Assembly (NCBI GenBank): GCA_013140705.1
Contig: JABFSH010000063.1
Coordinates: 1 to 47,103 of the forward strand
Reading direction: 5' to 3'
DNA length: 47,103 bases
From: Methylococcaceae bacterium
Lineage (GTDB): Bacteria > Pseudomonadota > Gammaproteobacteria > Methylococcales > Methylomonadaceae
Shown: positions 25,963 to 38,372 of the stretch, one piece after another
Layout: each line of letters starts with the position of its first letter
Numbering within the stretch: the stretch's first letter is position 1
The notes under the pieces: generated by a model
Databases searched by the model: none
What the model was told of the DNA's origin: nothing
What the model saw: the letters and a program-made list of their open reading frames with translations, nothing else
Program-made: the position numbers and the translations under genes

Positions 25963-26654
25963 CGTTGTTGCTCCAAATAAAATTGCGCTAATGCCAAGTC
26001 TTCAGGTCGGGTAATTTTGATATTGTCTGGTCGACCTTCGATAATTTTAGGTTTAAAGCCTTGTAATTCCAGTGCGCTGGCTTCATCGGTAACAGCTGGG
26101 TTGCCTGCGGTTGTTTCCAGAGCTGTCTTTAGTATGCCGTAACGAAACATTTGTGGTGTTAAAGCCCGCCAGATATGTGTTCTGTCGAGCGTACCGATAA
26201 TGCTGTTGGCCTGGACATTTTTTAATGTATCGTGTGAGGATAATGCCAGTATCCCGCCGACATCATCGCTTTGCAAAAGATGAATGAGACGATGGATGTC
26301 TTGGCAGGTAATGCAGGGTCTGGCTGCATCATGCACTAAAACCCAGTCGCTATCAGCAGCTTTTGAGCGAATCGCTTTTAGTGCCGAGAGTACTGAATCT
26401 GCGCGTTCCTTGCCGCCGGAAGCGGTCAGAATGGCCGGGTGTCCGGAAATATCAAGCTCGGGCCAGTAAGGATCTTCGTCAGAAATAGCCACTGCGATCC
26501 CTGTAAAGACTTCGGCTTGCAGCAAGCGCAATAGGGTTTGTTCAATGACGGTCTTGCCGGCAAGTTCCAGATACTGTTTGGGCCTGTCGGACTGCATCCG
26601 CCTGCCGACACCCGCTGCAGGAACAACGCCCCAGATTTTTGTAGAGTCAGTCAT
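25959..26654 (-). CDS. ispD: 2-C-methyl-D-erythritol 4-phosphate cytidylyltransferase
   Basis: A 231-residue enzyme (E. coli: 236) that transfers CMP to MEP, step three of the pathway. [32 protein letters not shown] is the nucleotide-binding N-terminus with the catalytic Arg and Lys. [10 protein letters not shown] and the C-terminal [14 protein letters not shown] are also typical. It sits between ftsB and ispF, the standard gammaproteobacterial order. Confidence 0.95.
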   Translation of the reverse strand: MTDSTKIWGVVPAAGVGRRMQSDRPKQYLELAGKTVIEQTLLRLLQAEVFTGIAVAISDEDPYWPELDISGHPAILTASGGKERADSVLSALKAIRSKAADSDWVLVHDAARPCITCQDIHRLIHLLQSDDVGGILALSSHDTLKNVQANSIIGTLDRTHIWRALTPQMFRYGILKTALETTAGNPAVTDEASALELQGFKPKIIEGRPDNIKITRPEDLALAQFYLEQQR

Positions 26655-26705
26655 TTTGAAATTTTGGTAATCTTGTAGGTAGCTTACGCGACCAGCAAGC
26701 GATTA

Positions 26706-26975
26706 TTATTCGAGAACCTGAAAAAATGTTTCATTTTCCTTGATCATCCCTAACTCTTCCCGAGCGCGCTCTTCAATCGCCTCCTGGCCTTTTTTTAAAT
26801 CCACAATTTCAGCTCCAAGTGCTTCGTTGCGCTGCTTTTTCTCTTCAACCTTTTTTTTCAAATCATCAAGGCGCTGCTGATAAATCTTTATTTGGGCAAT
26901 GCTGCCATCGCCAAACCAGAATCGGTATTGGAGATGGATAACCAGCAGAATAATGAGGGCGATGATGATTTTCAT
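26706..26975 (-). CDS. ftsB: Cell division protein FtsB
   Basis: An 89-residue bitopic protein (E. coli FtsB: 103) with a short cytoplasmic start, one membrane helix (residues 3-17), and a periplasmic coiled coil (about 27-70). QYRFWFGDGSIAQI and ARE(E)LGMIKENETFFQVLE are the conserved ends of the family. It links FtsQ and FtsL in the divisome. Position between eno and ispD is diagnostic. Confidence 0.93.
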   Translation of the reverse strand: MKIIIALIILLVIHLQYRFWFGDGSIAQIKIYQQRLDDLKKKVEEKKQRNEALGAEIVDLKKGQEAIEERAREELGMIKENETFFQVLE

Positions 26976-27040
26976 GGTGTCAGGTGAAAGGCTCAGGCTG
27001 TTTTTTGCCTTGTGTCCCTTTACCTTGCGCCTTCAGTGAC

Positions 27041-28330
<1,290 letters not shown>

Positions 28331-29164
28331 TTATATCGTTGATTCAATCAGAACTTGTGCTTTAACAGCCTGATCGATGGTTAATAAAATTTCTAATAAG
28401 TCTTTCATTTTGTGTAACGGCCAGGCATTCGGGCCATCACTTTTGGCCTCGGCCGGATTCGGATGCGTTTCCATAAACAGGCCGGCAATACCCACGGCGA
28501 CCGCAGCACGAGCCAAAACCGGCACGAATTCTCGTTGACCGCCAGATGAAGTGCCCTGGCCGCCCGGCAATTGAACAGAATGGGTGGCGTCAAAGACAAC
28601 AGGGCAATCGGTATTTCTCATGACGGCTAAAGAACGCATATCGGACACTAAATTGTTGTACCCGAAGGATACGCCTCGTTCGCAAACCATAATTTGTTGA
28701 TTTCCGGTTGCCTTGGCTTTGTCGGCAACATGCACCATATCCCAAGGTGCCAGAAACTGGCCTTTTTTGATATTGACCGGTAAGCCCTGAGATGCCACTT
28801 CTTGTATGAAGTTAGTCTGGCGGCATAAAAAAGCGGGTGTTTGCAGTACATCGACGACCGAAGCGACTTCAGCCAGTGGCGTATCTTCATGAACATCAGT
28901 AAGAACAGGAACACCCATTTGTTTTTTTACTTTGGCCAGGATTTCCAGGCCTTTTTCCATGCCCAAGCCTCGAAAACTTTGCAAGGACGAGCGATTGGCT
29001 TTATCGAAGGATGATTTGTAAATGAACGGGATCTGCAATGCGCTGGTTAATTCCTTCAGAATGCCTGCAGTATCCAGGGCTAACTGCTCGCTTTCAATGA
29101 CGCAAGGTCCGGCAATCAAAAAAAACGGATGGTCGAGGCCGACATCAAAACTACATAATTTCAT
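28331..29164 (-). CDS. kdsA: KDO-8-phosphate synthase
   Basis: A 277-residue class enzyme (E. coli: 284) that condenses PEP with arabinose 5-phosphate to make the KDO precursor of lipopolysaccharide. [50 protein letters not shown] (here [12 protein letters not shown]), and [12 protein letters not shown] are the conserved motifs. It lies 15 bp after pyrG and before eno on one strand. Confidence 0.96.
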   Translation of the reverse strand: MKLCSFDVGLDHPFFLIAGPCVIESEQLALDTAGILKELTSALQIPFIYKSSFDKANRSSLQSFRGLGMEKGLEILAKVKKQMGVPVLTDVHEDTPLAEVASVVDVLQTPAFLCRQTNFIQEVASQGLPVNIKKGQFLAPWDMVHVADKAKATGNQQIMVCERGVSFGYNNLVSDMRSLAVMRNTDCPVVFDATHSVQLPGGQGTSSGGQREFVPVLARAAVAVGIAGLFMETHPNPAEAKSDGPNAWPLHKMKDLLEILLTIDQAVKAQVLIESTI

Positions 29165-29179
29165 GGGTTATAACCTTAA

Positions 29180-30859
<1,680 letters not shown>

Positions 30860-31045
30860 TTAGCAAATGACAATAGAACCAAAAAAGGCGTTAGTGTAGC
30901 AGTTTCGTTGATAAATTTCCTGTTTTATTCAGCATCGATAAGCGTCACTGGCGAATAGAATGAGCAGTTGCATCGATCGATTCATTCCTGTACTTGGAGT
31001 TTAGGAAACTCTCAGTTATTTGAATCTCAACAGCTTAAAATTGTA

Positions 31046-31582
31046 ATCGGACGACGCGCCAAAGGTATGATGAATGCAAACCGTCACGTTTCATTCCCAC
31101 TTGTTATGGCGACAACCATGATGTACCTCCAGTTACTGATAATTATTTTTCTGTTTGACCTGGATGCCGGTTTGCAAGTAGTTATGCCGTTTTTATCGAT
31201 TATAGTTTCCTCAATTGCCGTTATTTTCAGTTTATGACATTTCAAAATAGGCCAAACTGTGCTCGATAGCGTTCCAGTAACTAAGAATCCTCTCGAACTA
31301 TCGACGGCCATTGTTTTTTCCTTGCTGTTTGTCGTATTAGCATTAGTGACTCACCATGCAACCGGTCGATATGGCAGCCACGGTTTAAATTTCTTAGCTG
31401 TTATCGTCGGGTTTGCCGACATCGATCCATTTATATTATCGTTGTTGAGCGGTAAGTTTGTCGTTAATTAACTGTTAAAGGCTGCTTATGCGCTCGCATT
31501 GGTCAGAAATTCGTCGGTATTGGTTGCCGTCGAATGGTTTGTCTTTCTTTTCGTTATTTCAATGCTATATGCCTTTCTATAA
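31046..31582 (+). pseudogene. Decayed DUF4010 (MgtC/SapB-associated) membrane protein
   Basis: One reading frame over this span reads as the C-terminal part of a DUF4010 membrane protein but has two in-frame stops: TGA at 31235-31237 and TAA at 31469-31471. Recognisable pieces are GRRAKGMM...MATTMMYLQLLI (first), KNPLELSTAIVFSLLF and LNFLAVIVGFADIDPFILSL (second), and LLKAAYALALVRNSSVLVAV (third). Between the second and third, about 15 residues expected in the family seem to be missing. The N-terminal portion and the MgtC domain are absent; the region upstream to 30842 holds nothing recognisable. Confidence 0.7.
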
Positions 31583-31662
31583 AATATATCGCGTACAACC
31601 GTAACTTATAGGTTCGATGTTGGTTAACCGTTAGTTGTTTTCTTTAAGGGTGGGAGAGAGTC

Positions 31663-31818
31663 ATGGGACCTTATTACAGAGGCACATCGCATGATTTGGG
31701 TGCTTTTTTTGATATGCTATATGCGCATCCGATAATCATGTTGCTGGTTGTGTTTGGCACGATTGGTCTGGGAGTTTTTGTTTGGCGTAGAAAAAAATCC
31801 GGAGAACCGTCGGAGTAG
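31663..31818 (+). CDS. Single-pass small membrane protein
   Basis: A 51-residue frame starting at an ATG with GGGAGAG about 5 nt upstream. It has a polar N-terminus (MGPYYRGTSHDLGAFFDML), one hydrophobic helix (about residues 23-41) and a basic stop-transfer end (WRRKKSG), the layout of an inner-membrane small protein. It sits in a decayed region, yet start, ribosome binding site and topology are intact. Function unknown. Confidence 0.55.
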   Translation: MGPYYRGTSHDLGAFFDMLYAHPIIMLLVVFGTIGLGVFVWRRKKSGEPSE

Positions 31819-31846
31819 GAGTAATAGACTATGTAAAGTAAGTATT

Positions 31847-31978
31847 GTGTCTCCGTCAAGACTTATCAGCATTGATTTAGAGGCCTCAGGTTTGGGCGTT
31901 GCAATCAAAAGCAACATGTCAAACTCCAAGCCAGGTTGGACTGGGCCCCAAAAGCCAGAGCATGCGTTTATGGACTGA
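31847..31978 (+). pseudogene. Possible remnant of a 3'-5' exonuclease gene
   Basis: The frame contains LISIDLEASGLG, which resembles the exonuclease I motif (IDxExSGL) at the very start of DEDD-type nucleases, then only about 30 further residues before a stop. The remainder of such a domain is missing. The resemblance is short and may be chance. Confidence 0.3.
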
Positions 31979-32027
31979 CTCCGGACATTCGTAGAAACAG
32001 GATAAATCGGCCAATTAAAGCCTAAAT

Positions 32028-32330
32028 ATGAAAACGTATCTTAATGTACCTTTTACACAAAAGGATTCAGCTAAAGCACTGGGGGCTAAATGGGATGCCA
32101 TTCAAAGAAAATGGTATGTTCCAGCGGATAAGGATCTTGCCCTGTTTGTTCAATGGCAAACGGAATCCATTACGTCGGCTACGACATCAGCAATGCCAGC
32201 GGGTGAACGATCCACTGCGCCGCCCGATAACATTAATACTTCCACCAAACAAAGTCGGCATGGGGCCATTACCCAGCCAGTCAATAAAAACTTTGTCGCT
32301 TATGACCGAGACGAACCGCCATGGGATTGA
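32028..32330 (+). CDS. DUF5710-domain protein
   Basis: A 100-residue protein. Residues 1-45 (MKTYLNVPFTQKDSAKALG, AKWDAIQRKWYVP) match the DUF5710 module, a short fold often found on primases, relaxase-associated and other DNA-handling proteins of mobile elements. The rest is polar and low in structure. Here it stands alone. It precedes ygjP by 47 bp on the same strand. Confidence 0.75.
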   Translation: MKTYLNVPFTQKDSAKALGAKWDAIQRKWYVPADKDLALFVQWQTESITSATTSAMPAGERSTAPPDNINTSTKQSRHGAITQPVNKNFVAYDRDEPPWD

Positions 32331-32377
32331 TGAGGTTTTCATCAATAGCCATCGAATCATCTATCCAATAAATTGAT

Positions 32378-32881
32378 ATGAGTTCGTTAAAATATTTGGC
32401 GGGTTATTCGCCAACCATCACCGATCAGGTACAAAGGCTTATTGACAGCCAACAACTGGCAAATGTGCTGTTAAAAAAATATCCAGTCTGCCATGAAATC
32501 AAAACGGATAAAGCGCTCTACACCTATGTTGTGGACATAAAAAATCAATTTCTTCGGCAATCCGCTTCGCTCAGTAAAGTGGTTTACGATGATAAAATCG
32601 ATATCGTTCATTACGCGCTTGGCCTGCATTCCTTTGTTTCGAGAGTGCAAGGCTCTAATCTGAAATCAAAACATGAAATTCGAATCGGATCGGTTTTTAA
32701 ACAATCACCTCCCGCCTTCCTTAAAATGATAGTCGTGCATGAACTGGCACATCTAAGAGAAAAGCAGCATAACAAAGCGTTCTATCAATTATGCGAATAT
32801 ATGGAACCCGACTACCACCAATTGGAATTTGATCTGCGTCTGTATCTTACTTACCTGGATTTTTTCGGGAAACTTTACTAA
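32378..32881 (+). CDS. ygjP: YgjP-like metallopeptidase-fold protein
   Basis: A 167-residue protein, the same length as E. coli YgjP and similar end to end (TDKALYTYVVDIKNQFLRQ, ALGLHSFVSRVQG). The metal site is HELAH at 121-125 with His131 (REKQHNKAFYQLCEYMEPDYHQLEFD). The family has the WLM/DUF45 zinc-peptidase fold; E. coli YgjP has been linked to UTP hydrolysis, so a peptidase role should not be assumed. It is followed 3 bp later by the amidotransferase gene. Confidence 0.88.
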   Translation: MSSLKYLAGYSPTITDQVQRLIDSQQLANVLLKKYPVCHEIKTDKALYTYVVDIKNQFLRQSASLSKVVYDDKIDIVHYALGLHSFVSRVQGSNLKSKHEIRIGSVFKQSPPAFLKMIVVHELAHLREKQHNKAFYQLCEYMEPDYHQLEFDLRLYLTYLDFFGKLY

Positions 32882-32884
32882 ACC

Positions 32885-33607
32885 ATGAAAACATTGGCTA
32901 TCATCAAGACGGGCTCAACGTTCTCTGCAATCAAACAGATCTCGGGTGATTTTGATGATTGGTTGATAAACGGTTGCGGCTTGGTGGAGGACTCGTTTTC
33001 GGTAGTCAAGGTTATAGAAGGCGGCGCTTTACCGTCTGTTGATACATTGTCTGGCGTTATCCTAACCGGATCTCCCGCGATGGTGACCGACCAGGAACCC
33101 TGGATGATAAATCTGGCCGCCTGGATAGTAAAAGTACTTGAACGACATATTCCCTTTCTGGGTATTTGTTTTGGTCATCAAATATTGGCATTCGCAATGG
33201 GAGGGGAGGTGGATTATCATCCCCAAGGTCGAGAGATTGGCACAGTCGCTATTTCGTTGACGGATGAGGGCCAAAAAGATCACTTGCTGGGATCGTTGCC
33301 GGCCAGATTCATGGCCCATAAGTCTCATGCACAATCGGTTCTTCAATTACCGGCGCAGGCAGTCAAACTCGCCGAAAACGCGTTTGAATCCCATCATGCA
33401 TTTCGACTCGGTAACAATGCCTGGGGTCTGCAGTTTCATCCTGAATTTTCAGCTGATATCATGAAGGCTTATGTTAGGGAATATACCGGTGACTTGCTAA
33501 GTGCTGGGCAGGATGTAGACGCAATAAAGGCAGCGGTTTGCGATACTGATGAGATGAATGCGTTATTGAAGCGCTTTATGACAATTATCCAGGAAAATAT
33601 AAACTGA
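32885..33607 (+). CDS. Class I glutamine amidotransferase
   Basis: A 240-residue stand-alone glutaminase-type protein. The nucleophile is Cys95 in FLGICFGHQ, with His185 and Glu187 in LQFHPEF completing the triad. It resembles the GMP-synthase-like amidotransferase subfamily (PF00117) of unknown partner. There is no synthetase domain. Probably co-transcribed with ygjP (3-bp gap). Confidence 0.85.
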   Translation: MKTLAIIKTGSTFSAIKQISGDFDDWLINGCGLVEDSFSVVKVIEGGALPSVDTLSGVILTGSPAMVTDQEPWMINLAAWIVKVLERHIPFLGICFGHQILAFAMGGEVDYHPQGREIGTVAISLTDEGQKDHLLGSLPARFMAHKSHAQSVLQLPAQAVKLAENAFESHHAFRLGNNAWGLQFHPEFSADIMKAYVREYTGDLLSAGQDVDAIKAAVCDTDEMNALLKRFMTIIQENIN

Positions 33608-33649
33608 ACAGCAGAACTTAGGAACCCAACTTATAGCATGATGGAAGTG

Positions 33650-33685
33650 ACCGACAAGCCCGTAATTACTTGCAGGCTTGTCGGT
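33650..33685. terminator. Hairpin between convergent genes
   Basis: ACCGACAAGCC (33650-33660) pairs perfectly with GGCTTGTCGGT (33675-33685) around a 14-nt loop. It lies between the ends of the amidotransferase gene and the convergent subtilase gene. There is no long T-run on either side, so it may be an inefficient bidirectional terminator. Confidence 0.5.
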
Positions 33686-33696
33686 TTAGTAATCGA

Positions 33697-35520
33697 TTAA
33701 TATGTGTTAATCAATAATCCCATCCGGAAATCAGCACCACCGTCGCGGTTTGCATAACGTTTAACCTTAATGGTATAGGTTCCACTGACGGTCGGTTTGA
33801 AGTTGACCGTTTCATACGGGTTATCCCAGGACACAGAACTACCTACATAGGCTCCCGTGGGGCTATAAATGGTCAAATCCAGATCCTGACCTATCGGGTG
33901 GGCATCAGCACGGTGATCGTAAGTGAAGGTCCCTCTGTTTTGCCAGGCAATGGCAACCCTGACATTTTTCCATGCACTTGAGATAGTCACTTTTTTAGTG
34001 ATATAGCCGTCGCTTGAACCATCACCGGAATCGAAGGATGCAAATGCTGAATTGCCGCCTTGATAGTAATAGTGCCAGCCATTATAGGCGGTACTTAAAA
34101 AATCAATACCACCAGAGCCTACCTTGTCTTTACCTCCGCTGATGATATCGGTTGCTCCGCCAATCATAACGGCGTTGACAACATGAGGACGCAATCGGTA
34201 AAACGAATATTTCGACATCAAGTCAGCTGCCATCGCTGCTGCATGCGGGGAAGCCATACTGGTTCCTGTCATGATAAAGCCACCGGCATCAATGCTCGTT
34301 CCAGGCGCTGATAGTTCCGGTTTTGCCGCATTGATATCAGGATCCAGAAAGGATGACGATGTGTTGATGACATTCGTGCTGTCGTCGTAGTTGCCGACGG
34401 CAACGACATTTATGCCTTTTGCGGGTGAAATAATGGTATTTGTTGCACCGCCTTCATTGCCTGCTGCATTAAAGATTGCAATGCGATTATTATAAGAAAA
34501 ATTATCCCAGTCACGATCCAGCGTGGAGTAATTGATGGTTGTGTTGCCACCATTAGATCGGTTGATGACATAAATGGGCGGATTGATGCCGACACCATCA
34601 ATATCGCTGTTATTGGGTAAGACTGCCCCGCCTCTGCAATAAATGAAAGATTCGGGTGATACGGCTCTCATGATGCCGAATACATTTCGTGAGTGGTTGG
34701 TCTGTGTACCCGCAAGACGGTCGTAATTGCTGCGGCCTGATTCATCCGCACAACCGCTTTCCGTCATGTAAATGCCAATGTTGGTGCCTTGTGCGCTAGA
34801 ATCAATTTGTTGCCAGGGATTAATATTAGTCGCCACCATAGCATTGTTGATGACATCCTTTTCAGGGAAGTAAAGTTCCAGACCGGATAGATCAGGATCT
34901 CCTGAGGCAATCAATTTACGTAATATTGCGCCAGGCAACGTGATGGAAACACTGGAATAACCTTCTGCAAGCGCAGTTTTCAGTTCACTGTAACCAGAAA
35001 AGCCGTAGCGCTCTGCAAAGGCGCTGAGCCTCAGAGCTTGAGCTTTGATACGGGTCGTACGTTCTGTGGCTAATTGAGTGACCAGTATTGAATCGGATTT
35101 CAGAAAATCATCATTATTGACCAATTTGCCGTTACGCTCCAAGGTGGCAATTCGTCCATTTTCAACAAATGCCCCGCCCTGCTCGATAGCGGTAGTTGTG
35201 GCGATGACAATAGGCACTAACGATAAATTGACTTTCATCGTTTGAATATCGGTGATGGCGCTTAATTTTTTTAATAGCAGTGGATCGACCACCGATTTGG
35301 TTACTCTGGGTTCTGATTTGACTTCAAGACCATTTTCCAGGATTCGTTGGTACACGGATCCATCAGCGGTCATCAATTTCTCAAAGCTATATACGTTGCC
35401 GTTAATTATTTTTTTACTGCTGGCAATAACTGTATCCGCCGCAAAAACCATGTTCGAACTAATGTTACTGACGAAAACTAATGTGATGGCGCTTACTAAT
35501 TTATGTTTTATAAAAGTCAT
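33697..35520 (-). CDS. Secreted subtilisin-like (S8) peptidase with unusual catalytic site
   Basis: A 607-residue protein with a signal peptide (cleavage near MVFA-ADT, residue 27), a long propeptide-like N-terminal region (to about 240), an S8 domain (about 245-470) and a C-terminal beta-rich domain ending VSGTYTIKVKR, like pre-peptidase/P-type domains. Catalytic candidates are His276 (TNHSRNVFGIM), oxyanion Asn355 (NAAGNEG) and Ser421 (GTSMASPHAAA). The usual Asp of the first motif is replaced by Glu254 in IGIYMTESGC. The gene is alone on this strand with AAAAGGAAAA before its ATG. Substrate unknown. Confidence 0.85.
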   Translation of the reverse strand: MTFIKHKLVSAITLVFVSNISSNMVFAADTVIASSKKIINGNVYSFEKLMTADGSVYQRILENGLEVKSEPRVTKSVVDPLLLKKLSAITDIQTMKVNLSLVPIVIATTTAIEQGGAFVENGRIATLERNGKLVNNDDFLKSDSILVTQLATERTTRIKAQALRLSAFAERYGFSGYSELKTALAEGYSSVSITLPGAILRKLIASGDPDLSGLELYFPEKDVINNAMVATNINPWQQIDSSAQGTNIGIYMTESGCADESGRSNYDRLAGTQTNHSRNVFGIMRAVSPESFIYCRGGAVLPNNSDIDGVGINPPIYVINRSNGGNTTINYSTLDRDWDNFSYNNRIAIFNAAGNEGGATNTIISPAKGINVVAVGNYDDSTNVINTSSSFLDPDINAAKPELSAPGTSIDAGGFIMTGTSMASPHAAAMAADLMSKYSFYRLRPHVVNAVMIGGATDIISGGKDKVGSGGIDFLSTAYNGWHYYYQGGNSAFASFDSGDGSSDGYITKKVTISSAWKNVRVAIAWQNRGTFTYDHRADAHPIGQDLDLTIYSPTGAYVGSSVSWDNPYETVNFKPTVSGTYTIKVKRYANRDGGADFRMGLLINTY

Positions 35521-35896
35521 GATCTTTTTCCTTTTCTCAAATTGTTTGATTTAATCAACCGTCGAAATAGCTTCACCCGTGAAACAATTTCGAATTCATA
35601 AAGGCTAAGTGTTAGCCTGGCATTAGTTTAGAGAAGGAGAAAAGTTTAATAAGTGAATAGTTCTCAGCATAGGTGTGAACTATTCACGTTAGAAGTAGGG
35701 CATAGTGCGTTAGTGAAGAGGAATAGTCCGAAAAATAGGCTTGACTGATGTCCTAGCCACGCGTTCGCCGGGGCGAAGTGCAATTTTTAGATTTTCTAAT
35801 AGAAATCGGGGTGAGAAGAATTCCGCTCCCAATGACGAAGCGGGTTCATACACCTGGTTTCCTGGATGATTACTTTATGAATGGTAATTTAAACCG
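35521..35896. other. Intergenic region with an 11-bp palindromic pair
   Basis: No gene seen. GTGAATAGTTC (35653-35663) and GAACTATTCAC (35677-35687) form a perfect inverted repeat with a 13-bp spacer, upstream of the subtilase gene (about 130-165 bp before its ATG) and downstream of the epimerase gene. It could be an operator or a transcription-ending hairpin. Confidence 0.45.
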
Positions 35897-36919
35897 TTAG
35901 TGTGAGTTCGTATCGAGCTTATAAAAATCTTTATACCACTCGACAAAATTGCTGATGCCTGTTTCCAGTAAAGTGGCAGGTTTATAACCCAAGTCGCTGA
36001 CCAGATCGGAAACATCCGCGTAAGTATCGGGTACATCGCCGGGTTGCAAAGGTAATAAATTTTTGATGGCGGCTTTGCCCAGACATTTTTCCAGGGTTTC
36101 GATGAAGGCTAACAGATGCACAGGGTTGTTGTTACCGATGTTGTAAACACGGTAAGGCGCCTGACTGGTGCCGGGGTCCGGGTAGTTGCTGGTCCAGTTT
36201 GGGTTAGCTTGCGCCGGTTTATCAATGACTCTGATAACCCCTTCGACAATATCGTCAATATAGGTGAAATCACGACGGTGATTGCCGTAATTAAAGACAT
36301 CGATGGATTTGCCCTCAAGTATGCTTCGGGTAAATAGAAACAACGACATATCCGGTCGACCCCAGGGGCCGTAAACGGTAAAGAATCGCAAGCCGGTAGT
36401 CGGTAACTGATAAAGATGGCTGTAAGTATGGGCCATCAATTCATTGGCTTTTTTGGTAGCCGCATACAATGAGACCGGATGGTCGATATTGTCATGGATG
36501 GAAAATGGCATTTTCGTGTTAGCACCATATACCGAACTGGACGAGGCATAAGCCAAGTGTTCGACTTGATGATGTCGGCAACCTTCGAGAATATTGATGA
36601 AACCGACCAGATTGGCATCGATATAAGCATGCGGATTGGTCAATGAATATCTGACACCGGCCTGAGCGGCCAAATGCATGACGCGTTGAACTTTCTCCCG
36701 GGCAAACAATTCTTCCATGGCAGTTTTGTCGGCGATTTCAAGTTTGATAAATTTGAATTTATCATAACTCCGAATCCGCTCCAGTCGAGCGAGCTTTAAA
36801 TTGACATCGTAATAATCATTCAGATTGTCTATTCCGATGACTTCATCACCGCGTTCCAGCAAGCGAATGCTCAGGGTAGAACCTATAAATCCCGCCGCAC
36901 CTGTTACAAGTATCTTCAA
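35897..36919 (-). CDS. UDP-glucuronate 4-epimerase-like enzyme
   Basis: A 340-residue extended [13 protein letters not shown] (about 7-16) binds NAD, the YAATK catalytic Tyr/Lys motif follows near residue 152 ([18 protein letters not shown]), and ASSSSVYG carries the catalytic Ser/Thr. [24 protein letters not shown] and the C-terminal [12 protein letters not shown] are strongly like UDP-glucuronate 4-epimerases (LpsL/CapI). It would supply UDP-galacturonate for surface polysaccharide. It is divergent from the glycosyltransferase at 37030. Confidence 0.9.
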   Translation of the reverse strand: MKILVTGAAGFIGSTLSIRLLERGDEVIGIDNLNDYYDVNLKLARLERIRSYDKFKFIKLEIADKTAMEELFAREKVQRVMHLAAQAGVRYSLTNPHAYIDANLVGFINILEGCRHHQVEHLAYASSSSVYGANTKMPFSIHDNIDHPVSLYAATKKANELMAHTYSHLYQLPTTGLRFFTVYGPWGRPDMSLFLFTRSILEGKSIDVFNYGNHRRDFTYIDDIVEGVIRVIDKPAQANPNWTSNYPDPGTSQAPYRVYNIGNNNPVHLLAFIETLEKCLGKAAIKNLLPLQPGDVPDTYADVSDLVSDLGYKPATLLETGISNFVEWYKDFYKLDTNSH

Positions 36920-37029
36920 AATTGTTTCCCCATCAATGTGTAATAAAAAATCAAATTCAATGACGTATCCCTAATGATTGTTATAATTCAAGCCAAGAAT
37001 TGCTCTCATTTTACATGAACGATCTTTAG

Positions 37030-38241
37030 ATGAATCCACCGAAACTACTTATTTTTTCATCTCTGTTTCCCAGTCAAAAGCGGCCAACCGCTGGCGTATT
37101 TATACGAGAGAGAATGTTTCGTGTAGGAGAATTCTTGCCAATAATCGTTATTTCTCCTGTCCCCTGGTTTCCATTGGACGGTATTATTCGCTTATGGAAA
37201 CCGCAGTTCAGACCGCAACCTGCGGTATATGAAAATCAAAATGGTATTGATGTCTATTTTCCTCGTTTTTTTTCAATTCCGGGGATTTTCAAATCGTGGG
37301 ACGGCATTTTCATGGCGCTTGGATGCATGCCTACACTATGTAAATTCAGGGGACAGTTTAATATTATTGATGCCCATTTCGCCTACCCGGATGGTTATGC
37401 AGCGACTTTGCTGGGAAAATGGCTAAAAATTCCGGTCACCATAACTCTTCGTGGCACTGAAGTGCCTTTGTCCAGGATGACAAGTCGAAAAAATCGACTC
37501 TTAGCTGCTCTGAAAACAGCCACATACATTTTTTCAGTATCGGATTCGCTAAAGCAACATGTTGTCGAATTAGGTGCTGAAAAAGATAAAATTCGGGTTG
37601 TTGGCAATGGTATCGATATTTCTAATTTTTATCCTCTCGATAGGATGCAGTCAAGAGCAGCTTTAAACATCCCGGCAAACGCAAAGGTTTTAATTTCAGT
37701 TGGCGGTCTCGTTGATCGAAAAGGATTTCATCGAGTCATTGAAATATTGCCCGAACTGCTTCTCCGATACCCTGAACTTGTTTACCTGATCGTTGGGGGC
37801 GATAGTCCGGAAGGTAATATAAGATCATGCCTGGAGAATCAAGTCAAAGCGCTTAAGATTGACGCTCATGTTCGATTTTTAGGTGCTTATGTATCCGATC
37901 AATTAAAAATTCCGTTATCTGCAGCCGATTTGTTTGTTCTGGCAACTGCAAATGAAGGTTGGGCCAATGTATTTCTGGAGGCTATGGCGTGTGGTTTACC
38001 GGTTATAACAACTGATGTTGGCGGGAACCAGGAAGTTGTTAACAGCAGTATTCTGGGTACGATAGTGCCTTTTGGCGATCCAACCGCATTGTTGTCCGCT
38101 TTAGATCAGGCTCTGAACACGGTATGGGATAACAATGCAATCATACAATATGCTAAAGAAAACTCCTGGAATCACCGGGTTAAAATCCTTGTTGATGAGT
38201 TTCAAAGAATTTTCGATTCAATGAACAGAGTAGACAATTAA
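37030..38241 (+). CDS. Family 4 glycosyltransferase
   Basis: A 403-residue GT-B enzyme. The N-terminal domain has LLIFSSLFPSQKRPTAGVFIRERM and DAHFAYPDGYAATLLGK; the C-terminal donor domain has VVGNGIDISNFYP, the LISVGGLVDRKGFHRVIE segment and the ATANEGWANVFLEAMACGLPVITTDVGG E-x7-E motif. It resembles the glycosyltransferases associated with exosortase/PEP-CTERM exopolysaccharide loci, but acceptor and sugar are unknown. A TATAAT at 36982-36987 is a possible -10 box, about 42 bp upstream. Confidence 0.88.
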   Translation: MNPPKLLIFSSLFPSQKRPTAGVFIRERMFRVGEFLPIIVISPVPWFPLDGIIRLWKPQFRPQPAVYENQNGIDVYFPRFFSIPGIFKSWDGIFMALGCMPTLCKFRGQFNIIDAHFAYPDGYAATLLGKWLKIPVTITLRGTEVPLSRMTSRKNRLLAALKTATYIFSVSDSLKQHVVELGAEKDKIRVVGNGIDISNFYPLDRMQSRAALNIPANAKVLISVGGLVDRKGFHRVIEILPELLLRYPELVYLIVGGDSPEGNIRSCLENQVKALKIDAHVRFLGAYVSDQLKIPLSAADLFVLATANEGWANVFLEAMACGLPVITTDVGGNQEVVNSSILGTIVPFGDPTALLSALDQALNTVWDNNAIIQYAKENSWNHRVKILVDEFQRIFDSMNRVDN

Positions 38242-38372
38242 AATCCAGGTGCTGTAATACCTGTAGCCAATTTTAGGATATCAACATAAGTTGGCGGCTA
38301 CGTAATTGCAATATATTAGGTCAGCAAATCCACAAGCGCAACAGCCGGTGGATCAAAAGTTTCAAGGAGTTT

